A stretch of DNA of 64,000 nucleotides from Enterococcus montenegrensis (lineage in GTDB: Bacteria > Bacillota > Bacilli > Lactobacillales > Enterococcaceae), in contig NZ_CP120467.1 of the NCBI RefSeq assembly GCF_029983095.1, positions 924,501 through 988,500 on the forward strand, in the 5' to 3' direction. Below the pieces are notes generated by a model. It was not told where the DNA came from, did not search any database, and worked only from the letters and a program-made list of their open reading frames with translations. Positions 57,821 through 64,000 of this stretch are shown in pieces. Position numbers and translations under genes: made by a program. Each line of letters begins with the position of its first letter. Position 1 is the first letter of the stretch.

Positions 57821-58888
57821 TTATTTCAATTGAAAATCAAGCGTGACAGGATTGTGATCAGAATAAGCAAAATCTGTATCTACTACTGCGACATTTTTAA
57901 CCGCAATATTATCTGAAACAATAAAGCCATCGATCAAAGTCACGAAGGTGTGGCCTCTTTTATAAGCCTCATTTAAATTTCGAGCAGAAGGAACTTTGGC
58001 AGTTGCTAAATTGTTTACGGGAATATGAAATCCTTTGGGTAACTTGTCTTTTGGAAAAGGATGCGTCCAAGTCAAAGGCGTTTTGGCAGTGCCAAAAACC
58101 GCAGGAGCATCTCCTAAAATATCGTGATTAAAGTCGCCGGCAACTAAAACGTAATTGCCTTTTTCATATTCTGTTGTCAAAAAATCTGTGAGTTTTTTTA
58201 ATTGTGCATTTTGAATAGCTTTGTTTTTGGTATATGCTGATAAATGAATGTTAATTAAGACTAATGCTTTACCATTTTTGACAGGAGTTTTTGTTACTGT
58301 AAAGGCACGGTCATAGTCTAAAATTTTTGTGACGCCTTTATCAATGGGCAGCTGGTAGCGTTTGGCCTGCATTAATGAACTCTTACTCAACGTAACTAAG
58401 CCAGATTTTGTTTTGCCAATGGGCTCAGAAAAAGGGTAGAAGAGATAAGGTGAGTCATAGTTTACCCCATAGACACTATTATAGTTACCAAATTTTTGTT
58501 GGAGCAAATTTACTTCGTTAACGTGATAAGAACGATCACCATTTTCGTCAACTTCTTGATAGAAGACTAAATCTGGCTTTTGTTTTTTTACGGATTTGGT
58601 AATTCCTGCCAGATTTTTATAAACAATCCCTTTATTATCAGCCCGGGATTGTGTCCCGCCATCCATGAAGAAACTGTAAGTCGGTGGATAAGAAGCGTAG
58701 CCAATATTATACGTTAGTGCGCGGTAATTTGTGTTTGTTGCTAGGGTTTTCTCTTGCTGGGCTTTGACATTTAAATTTACATTATCGGCAATACGATGAT
58801 AACTCAAAAAGACATACCCTAAATATCCGCTTACTACTAAAAGAAACGTGCCTATGAGTAGTAAAATTATTTTCAACCATTTTTTCAT
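57821..58888 (-). CDS. Endonuclease/exonuclease/phosphatase family protein, membrane anchored
   Basis: 355 residues. One N-terminal helix (about 5-30) anchors or exports it. The EEP fold is shown by ALTYNIGYA (metal/Asn), PDLVFYQEVDENGD (catalytic Glu), NIHLSAY, VAGDFNHDILGD (Asp/Asn pair) and the C-terminal YSDHNPVTL with catalytic His. Substrate could be nucleic acid, a phospholipid or a nucleotide. Monocistronic. Confidence 0.9.
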   Translation of the reverse strand: MKKWLKIILLLIGTFLLVVSGYLGYVFLSYHRIADNVNLNVKAQQEKTLATNTNYRALTYNIGYASYPPTYSFFMDGGTQSRADNKGIVYKNLAGITKSVKKQKPDLVFYQEVDENGDRSYHVNEVNLLQQKFGNYNSVYGVNYDSPYLFYPFSEPIGKTKSGLVTLSKSSLMQAKRYQLPIDKGVTKILDYDRAFTVTKTPVKNGKALVLINIHLSAYTKNKAIQNAQLKKLTDFLTTEYEKGNYVLVAGDFNHDILGDAPAVFGTAKTPLTWTHPFPKDKLPKGFHIPVNNLATAKVPSARNLNEAYKRGHTFVTLIDGFIVSDNIAVKNVAVVDTDFAYSDHNPVTLDFQLK

Positions 58889-59043
58889 TTTCTTACCTCC
58901 TGGTAGTTATCCTACACAAAATCATAAAAACTGTCACACGATTGAATTTACGAATTATTTTTTAGATTTTTTTTACTAGAGTTAACTTTAATGAAGTATT
59001 TTCAAGCAGTTTGGGGTATAATCCCCAACAAGAGGTGATGTGC

Positions 59044-59508
59044 GTGGCTTGGACGAAAGAAGAAAAAATAGCTGCTTATGAATTATTATTACTGCAACAA
59101 AAAGGATTACTTGAAATCGAGGATGATCTATTGGCAAATCTCGCCAATTCTTCTGCTTTATTAAAGGAAACTTTGCCGGATACTGTATTTTCTGGCTACT
59201 ATCTTTTTAAAGATGATCAGTTAATCTTAGGACCATTCCAAGGGCGCGTTTCCTGTACCCGCATTCAAATGGGGAAGGGTGTTTGTGGTGAAAGCGCTCA
59301 AAAACGACAAACAATTATCGTAGCCAATGTGAAAGAACATGAAAATTATATTTCCTGTGACTCTGCTGCGCTGTCTGAAATTGTCGTGCCTTTGGTTAAG
59401 AATAATGAATTGATCGGAGTCTTAGATCTTGATAGTAGTAAAACAGGTAGCTACGATGAAATTGATCAAAATTTTTTAGAGGAATATGCACAACTACTAA
59501 TGCAATAA
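59044..59508 (+). CDS. Free methionine-(R)-sulfoxide reductase (GAF domain)
   Basis: 154 residues from GTG 59044, which is 6 bp after AGAGGTG; ATG 59038 abuts that site. Single GAF domain with the three redox Cys of fRMsr in RVSCTRIQMGKGVCGESAQ and NYISCDSAALSEIVVPL. ILDLDS-type end motif (GVLDLDSSKTGSY) is also conserved. It reduces free Met-R-sulfoxide with thioredoxin-like donors. Monocistronic. Confidence 0.93.
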   Translation: MAWTKEEKIAAYELLLLQQKGLLEIEDDLLANLANSSALLKETLPDTVFSGYYLFKDDQLILGPFQGRVSCTRIQMGKGVCGESAQKRQTIIVANVKEHENYISCDSAALSEIVVPLVKNNELIGVLDLDSSKTGSYDEIDQNFLEEYAQLLMQ

Positions 59509-59591
59509 ACAAAGTAGCTAAAAGAAAAATTACACAGACGATACGAAGAACAATTCATTAAAAATTAATGCTTTTCAATTTTTATTAGTTT

Positions 59592-59639
59592 AAAAAACTC
59601 TGGATAACAGTCTTTACGAGCTGTTTTCAGAGTTTTTTT
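59592..59639 (+). terminator. Intrinsic terminator
   Basis: AAAAACTCTGGATAACAG pairs with CTGTTTTCAGAGTTTTT around TCTTTACGAG. Confidence 0.85.
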
Positions 59640-59731
59640 GTCTTTTTTGTTAAAAATACTTGGCAGTATAATTAAATAATGGTATATTTATATTATAAAA
59701 TAATGAAAATAAGGTTATAAAAGGAGAGACA

Positions 59732-59959
59732 ATGAACAGAGATAATATTAGTTTAGGTCATGTATATGAATGTAAACCAGTCGGACTACAACGTCGTGTT
59801 ATTGGTGAAGTTGTTAAAAAATTGGAGAATTGTCTAGTATTAAGCGTTGAAAAATATGATTTGGTTGATCATGATGAAATTCAAGAACGCTTTGGGAAAG
59901 TTGTTGTGAAATACTCAGAGGTTTATGGCAAAGCTGAAGTAGAATGTTTCTTTAGTTAA
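59732..59959 (+). CDS. Small protein of unknown function
   Basis: 75 residues, soluble, with alternating beta-prone segments (GHVYECKPVGLQRRVIGEVVKKL, CLVLSVEKYDLVD, GKVVVKYSEVYG). AAAGGAG precedes ATG 59732. I do not recognise a family; the shape suggests a small beta-barrel. Flanked by terminators, so it is its own unit. Confidence 0.7.
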   Translation: MNRDNISLGHVYECKPVGLQRRVIGEVVKKLENCLVLSVEKYDLVDHDEIQERFGKVVVKYSEVYGKAEVECFFS

Positions 59960-60004
59960 GTCAAACTAAGATTTTTAGAAAAAACAGGAGTCTAAAAATC
60001 AAAA

Positions 60005-60056
60005 AAGGACTTCAAAAAGTAGCTTGTAAGAATACGCTGCTTTTTGAAGTCTTTTT
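60005..60056. terminator. Bidirectional terminator
   Basis: AAGGACTTCAAAAAGTAGC pairs with GCTGCTTTTTGAAGTCTTT; A/T runs on both sides. It may also end the leftward transcript of the small ORF at 60112. Confidence 0.85.
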
Positions 60057-60111
60057 ATAGTTTAGCCTGCGATAGTTAAAGAGGTGCCATACACCTGAGC
60101 TAACTTTTTAT

Positions 60112-60165
60112 TTAAGACAACAAAGAATAGATCCAGTTAAAAGGGATAAAAAATAGTTTTTCCAA
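60112..60165 (-). CDS. Possible 17-residue hydrophobic peptide
   Basis: MEKLFFIPFNWIYSLLS from TTG 60165, with an excellent AAAAAAGGAGG site 8 bp upstream and an extended -10 (TGT-TAAAAT, about 60184-60192 on the minus strand) close by. A hairpin (AGGTG/CACCT) and a terminator follow. It could be a type I toxin-like or leader peptide. Only start signals and hydrophobicity support it. Confidence 0.4.
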   Translation of the reverse strand: MEKLFFIPFNWIYSLLS

Positions 60166-60192
60166 ATTAAAGACCTCCTTTTTTATCATTTT

Positions 60193-60527
60193 AACATGCA
60201 AAGGAATTACATAATGATGAACTTTTTTTACAGTTTGGCAAAAATTAAGACAAAAGTGACAAAAATATAACAGCGGATAAATCATTTTTTACGGGACAAT
60301 CAGTATGAAATAGTGCACTAAGTTTAACGTAAATTTAGTTAAAGAGATTAATCTTTGCAAAAAAATATTTTTTGTTTTGTCATGTTAAAATAATTGGACT
60401 ATTGGTATCATTAAACTGGCAGAGAAACTGAAGGAAATATTTGTTTTTTTATCAAATTTGACATTTTTAAGTAACCGGTTTACCATAACGGATATAAAAA
60501 CGCTTTAAAACTGGGAGGACAACACAG
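60193..60527. other. Intergenic region
   Basis: AT-rich, no gene. AGTAACCGGTTTAC (60471-60484) is a near-palindrome resembling LacI/GalR-type operators, 44 bp before the following start codon. Confidence 0.4.
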
Positions 60528-61286
60528 GTGAATGCTCCAAATCTTATATTTGATGTAACTTTTTTGGATGAAAGCATGGGCTACACAAAAGAAATACTAT
60601 TAATTGATTTGCAAAAAATGGGTTTTAAAGGAATCACTATTCACCACAAAATGCTTGAAGAAGTAACAAAAACAGATGAAATAAAAAAAATAGCGGCCAT
60701 GGCACAAAAATTAGGATTAAAAATTAGTTATGTTATTGAAGATGAATTGTTTAAAATGGGCCGGTTAAATAAAATGGTGCCGCATTATTTAATGGAAGCT
60801 AAAAATTTAGGAGCAACAGAGCTAATTTTAACTATTGGTGACTATAGCCCAGCTGGATTAAAAGCCCTTAGAAAATTAGATTCATTGGCCATTACAATTA
60901 CAGTAACCAACGATCAAGCTTATCCATCAGGAAGACTCGATAAGATTGCAGAGTTTCTTTTAGCAGTTAAAGTACTTCCTATTAATCTAGGCTATCTGTT
61001 TAATCTTGGAAATTGGCGTTTTGTTGGAGAAGATGAGCAAGTTGCCGTAGACATGCTAAAAGAGTATATCACAGAAATTTTTTTGCAAGATGTTACATAT
61101 ATTAATGAATTACCGGTCATAACAACACCAGATTGTGGCTTTGTTGACTGGCGACAAGTTTTGCGCTGCTTACCAGCCAATGTAGATATTGTTCTTTCGT
61201 TTCCAACTACTTCTCTTGCTGAGATTAAAAAAGTGAGAGACCTAGTGCTGGAGCATAACGCTATTCCTTCAGTGGAAGCGAGCTAG
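60528..61286 (+). CDS. Sugar phosphate isomerase/epimerase-like TIM-barrel protein
   Basis: 252 residues. GTG 60528 follows GGGAGG. The order of strands and motifs (FKGITIHHKML, GLKISYVIED, LGATELILTIGDYS, LPINLGYLFNLGNWRFVGEDEQVA, ITTPDCGFVDW) fits the xylose-isomerase-like AP-endonuclease 2 fold. The usual metal-ligand Glu/His set is not all obvious, so catalysis is uncertain. Monocistronic with its own terminator. Substrate unknown. Confidence 0.7.
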   Translation: MNAPNLIFDVTFLDESMGYTKEILLIDLQKMGFKGITIHHKMLEEVTKTDEIKKIAAMAQKLGLKISYVIEDELFKMGRLNKMVPHYLMEAKNLGATELILTIGDYSPAGLKALRKLDSLAITITVTNDQAYPSGRLDKIAEFLLAVKVLPINLGYLFNLGNWRFVGEDEQVAVDMLKEYITEIFLQDVTYINELPVITTPDCGFVDWRQVLRCLPANVDIVLSFPTTSLAEIKKVRDLVLEHNAIPSVEAS

Positions 61287-61331
61287 AAAAATTAGTTTTC
61301 ATTTTATTGTTAAAAATATAATCATCTATAT

Positions 61332-61378
61332 AAACCATGCTTAAAAGGAGTTGATCTTCTTTTGAGCATGGTTTTTTT
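61332..61378 (+). terminator. Intrinsic terminator
   Basis: AAACCATGCTTAAAAGGAG pairs with CTTTTGAGCATGGTTT; T run follows. Confidence 0.87.
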
Positions 61379-61446
61379 AAGGGCGTCGACTTTATAATCA
61401 TGTTTCATTGATATGACAAGCGCCAAATAAAAATGACTGGCAGATT

Positions 61447-61490
61447 AAAAAAAGAAGTGCAAAACCACTTTTGTGATTTTGCACTTCTTT
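61447..61490 (-). terminator. ssrA terminator
   Basis: A perfect 14-bp stem (61451-61464 with 61477-61490); on the minus strand it ends in a T run immediately after tmRNA. Confidence 0.88.
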
Positions 61491-61492
61491 TA

Positions 61493-61854
61493 TGGAGACG
61501 GCGGGAGTCGAACCCGCGTCCAAACACATCGCCACCCAAAAGACTACGCTCATAGTCCGCTCTTTTGAAATTCGCTTAGTAAAACGCCGAGAGACAGGCT
61601 TTTTACGTTGCTAGTCTGATAATCTCTGCTAAGTTTTACAGACGGAAAAACTTAGTGTATCCCACTAAATTTGAGACCCTTACCCGAGCACATGGGCGAT
61701 GCCGGGAGGATCTACGCTAACTGTTTTTAGGCAGCTAAAGCGTAAGAGTTTTCGTTTTTAGCAGTTATATTTAACTGTAACGTTTTAACGTAGCCGTAAC
61801 CTACGAAGCGCCATTCGAGCTCGAACTATGCCTGTCGAATCCGTAACGTCCCCC
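61493..61854 (-). ncRNA. ssrA: Transfer-messenger RNA (tmRNA)
   Basis: Rescues stalled ribosomes and tags their products. The 5' end GGGGACGTTACGGATTCGAC pairs with the 3' CGTCTCC, and the T-arm GGACGCGGGTTCGACTCC is intact. The tag frame (61762-61727) reads AKNENSYALAA then TAA. The 3' CCA is not encoded after the discriminator A. Ends were set by acceptor-stem pairing. Confidence 0.96.
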
Positions 61855-61928
61855 AAAATAAAGGGCATTACAGCAAAGATAATTATAACATGAAAGCCAG
61901 ACTGTGAAAAGTCTGGCAACCTTTTTTA

Positions 61929-62699
61929 CTAAATTAATTCAAAATGTTTTAAGGCGTGGACAATGCCGCCTTCGGTATTTTTTTTCGTAATAAAATCAGC
62001 TTTTTCTTTTAATACGTCAACTGCATTACCCATGGCAATTTTAATATCACAAGCCTCAAAAAGAGCTAAGTCATTGGGGCCATCACCAAAAGCGTAAGAA
62101 GGAACGTCAGTTAATTGTAGTTTTTCTTGCAGAATTTTTACAGCGTTACCTTTTGAAACAGTTTTTTTAACAGTATCAAGAGAAAAAGGGGTATTGCGAT
62201 AAAAATTCAGTTGTGGAAATTGGCTCGTGTAATAGGTGTCATTGTCTTGGCCTAAGACAAGGAGCATGTTAACAGGTTTGATTAAATAACCTTCTGGATC
62301 AATAGGCGGAACAGGGGTGTGGATAAAGTCATAGGCACCTAGTAAAAATTCATTGTGCGCATTACACCAGATTTCCTTTTCATTGTAAAAAGAAATAACA
62401 TCGTTGTTTTCTTTAACGGCATCGTAAACTTCTTTAATTAGTTCTTTATCATATACATCTGAAAAAATTATATCACCAGCGACGCGAATAAAGGCGCCAT
62501 TCATAATAATATCACTATCGATATTGGCTTCTTTCATAATCGCTGCAACTTCAACTTCAGTTCGTCCGGTTGCGATTACCGGTAAGATGTTGTTTTCTTT
62601 TAATTGTGTCATGGCTTCTTTAATTTCAGGACGGACTTGCGATTTATCATCTAGTAAAGTACCGTCTAAATCAAAAAAAGCAGTGGCTTTATAAGTCAT
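61929..62699 (-). CDS. Cof-type HAD-IIB family phosphatase
   Basis: 256 residues. Motif I FFDLDGTLLDD, motif II VIATGRTEVEV, Lys motif III SKGNAVKIL and motif IV YAFGDGPNDLALFEAC, with the type IIB cap between. These enzymes act on sugar phosphates, FMN or similar small phosphates. ATG 62699 has better spacing from AAAGGAG than ATG 62705 two codons upstream. Confidence 0.92.
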   Translation of the reverse strand: MTYKATAFFDLDGTLLDDKSQVRPEIKEAMTQLKENNILPVIATGRTEVEVAAIMKEANIDSDIIMNGAFIRVAGDIIFSDVYDKELIKEVYDAVKENNDVISFYNEKEIWCNAHNEFLLGAYDFIHTPVPPIDPEGYLIKPVNMLLVLGQDNDTYYTSQFPQLNFYRNTPFSLDTVKKTVSKGNAVKILQEKLQLTDVPSYAFGDGPNDLALFEACDIKIAMGNAVDVLKEKADFITKKNTEGGIVHALKHFELI

Positions 62700-63086
62700 T
62701 TGCATTTCTCCTTTTTTTGCGAGTTGAATAAAGCTGAGGTAGATAACAAGGCATAGGTCATATGTTTTAGTCAAACTACCAAAAAATAAATTAATCTTCC
62801 TTATCACTTTAGCAAAATAATCACAGGCTTACTAGTAATTTTACTGGAAAAGTAAGCGAAATAGAAAATTGGAGTAGTTTTTAGAAAGTCCATTTATAAA
62901 TGGATTTGATAGTGCCATTTAACAGTTATTGGCGCATATAAAAGGCAACAGTCAAATGTAAAGTGTGTTCTTTGTATTTTTCTTAGCAAAGGGTGAAAAA
63001 ATCGGCAAGCTTGCTTGAAGAAAATGTGAAGTTGTTGGTCTTGCTTATAAATTTCAGTTATACTATGGGCAAGGAGTGAAGCAGTT

Positions 63087-63428
63087 GTGATTTTTTTATA
63101 CGTTGGCGTCATTATGCTGGTTATTGGCTTTTGTTTCTTTTTATTTCCAGCGAAAAAGCCAAATCCAATTTATGGCTATCCCTCAATTTTAGCAAAGAAA
63201 AATGTTGGAAATTGGCGGTATGCTCAGAAAATAAATGGGCTTTTTTTATTAGGGATTGGCTTGTTTTGTACATTGATTGGATATTTACTAAAAGAAACGG
63301 GGAATACCAATTATTTTATTGCGGAAATGCTTTTAATTCCATTACCGATTATTGGTGTTTTTGCTGGAACAGAGGAACTGTTACAGCGTTTTGATCGTCG
63401 CCATACAGCAAAAGAGAAGGAAAGGTAG
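63087..63428 (+). CDS. SdpI/YhfL-like small membrane protein
   Basis: 113 residues. Three helices (about 1-20, 48-66, 77-93). The SdpI family motif appears as PNPIYGYPSILAKKNVGNWRYAQK after the first helix. SdpI proteins include an immunity factor to a peptide toxin, but most members are of unknown role. GTG 63087 follows AAGGAG by 10 bp. A response regulator gene starts 9 bp after it, so both may be in one operon. Confidence 0.78.
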   Translation: MIFLYVGVIMLVIGFCFFLFPAKKPNPIYGYPSILAKKNVGNWRYAQKINGLFLLGIGLFCTLIGYLLKETGNTNYFIAEMLLIPLPIIGVFAGTEELLQRFDRRHTAKEKER

Positions 63429-63437
63429 GGGACAAAA

Positions 63438-64000
63438 ATGAATATTTTAATGATTGAAGACAATGAAGCTGTTTCAGAAATGATGCAGATGTTTTTTCTA
63501 AATGAAGGTTGGGAAGCAACTTTTAAATACGATGGGCAAGAAGGCTTAGACGCTTTTTTGGCGCAACCTGGACACTGGGACATGATTACCTTGGATTTAA
63601 ATTTACCCGGTTTAGATGGAATGGCAGTGGCGCGGGAAATTCGTAAAATTTCCAAGACTGTACCGATTATCATGTTGACGGCTAGAGACTCAGAAAGTGA
63701 TCAAGTGATTGGCTTAGAGATGGGGGCAGATGATTATGTGACCAAACCCTTTAGTCCATTGACTCTGATTGCGCGTATGAAGGCTTTACATCGCCGTAGT
63801 GAGTTGGCGGAAAAAGTAGCTACAGAAAAAGATGATGATGAGACTTTTGATATTGTCACAAAACACTTCAAAATGAACACGAAAACCAGAGAAGCTTATT
63901 TAGATGATACGCTGATTGACGGATTGACACCAAAAGAGTTTGACTTACTTTATACTTTAGCGAAAAAACCGCGTCAAGTTTTTTCACGGGAACAGTTACT
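63438..64000 (+). CDS. OmpR-family response regulator, partial
   Basis: About 187 residues before the window ends. Receiver domain: ILMIEDNEAVSEM (acidic pair), phospho-Asp in ITLDLNLPGLDGMA near 53, MLTARD (Thr switch) and the Lys in YVTKPFSP near 104. A winged-helix output domain begins at about 135 (LTPKEFDLLYTLAKKP, then SREQLL). The sensor kinase is presumably downstream. ATG 63438 follows AGGGGAC. The regulated genes are not known. Confidence 0.93.
   Translation, partial: MNILMIEDNEAVSEMMQMFFLNEGWEATFKYDGQEGLDAFLAQPGHWDMITLDLNLPGLDGMAVAREIRKISKTVPIIMLTARDSESDQVIGLEMGADDYVTKPFSPLTLIARMKALHRRSELAEKVATEKDDDETFDIVTKHFKMNTKTREAYLDDTLIDGLTPKEFDLLYTLAKKPRQVFSREQL

Overview
The window is low-GC Firmicute DNA, most likely from the Enterococcaceae (Enterococcus or a close relative). 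Pointers are the tmRNA tag AKNENSYALAA, a gls24/amaP envelope-stress operon, Mga-type regulators, a CcpN/PDRP/PPDK locus and the rpsP-rimM-trmD-rplS ribosomal cluster. The species cannot be fixed from sequence alone.

Layout. Positions 1-9600 are housekeeping chromosome: an ABC exporter with a YtrA/GntR repressor, tag, an FMN reductase, then rpsP-khpA, rimM-trmD and rplS with small membrane or lipoprotein genes between them. Positions 9528-40516 are a composite genomic island inserted at the 3' end of rplS. A 23-bp direct repeat made of the last codons of rplS lies at 9505-9527 and again at 35587-35609. A third, 61-bp rplS-tail fragment sits at 40456-40516, so the site has probably taken in elements more than once.

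The island is a patchwork. In order it holds: a repeat protein of unknown role; a thioester-adhesin/TcpA (Tn916 Orf21-like) chimera interrupted by a group II intron at 12693-15404; an XRE - ImmA/IrrE peptidase - PIN three-gene module followed by a C5 DNA methyltransferase; a truncated aldehyde dehydrogenase; a HAD/integrase chimera; a complete tagatose-6-phosphate lac operon (lacR, lacABCDFEGX); fragments of a zeta toxin and of IS elements; and a MerR-controlled redox/electrophile-response gene set. Here the merR gene is fused in frame to a tyrosine integrase catalytic domain, immediately before the right-hand repeat. A second block (35610-40516) holds fragments of another MerR-type regulon: aminotransferase, flavodoxin/aldo-keto reductase lipoprotein, YCII protein, aldo-keto reductase and two SDR fragments. 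Six promoters with the 19-bp spacer typical of MerR activation fall into two operator classes.

Positions 40517-64000 are chromosome again: DUF4867 protein, POT peptide transporter, the gls24 stress operon, an MscS channel, a tRNA-binding protein, CcpN and PDRP divergent from PPDK, a cystine transporter, two Mga-like regulators (one frameshifted), a frameshifted TetR gene, an EEP-family phosphoesterase, a free-methionine-sulfoxide reductase, a TIM-barrel epimerase-like protein, tmRNA, a Cof-type HAD phosphatase, an SdpI-like protein and the start of a response regulator.

How the parts work together. The lac operon would import lactose by the PTS and catabolise galactose-6-phosphate through tagatose-6-phosphate, under LacR and probably CcpA. 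CcpN and PDRP would control PPDK at transcription and activity level. The XRE/ImmA/PIN/methyltransferase cassette is the least explained intact unit and the best candidate for an undescribed defence, addiction or element-control system. Many island junctions are in-frame fusions of unrelated genes, which points to repeated deletion between neighbouring elements.
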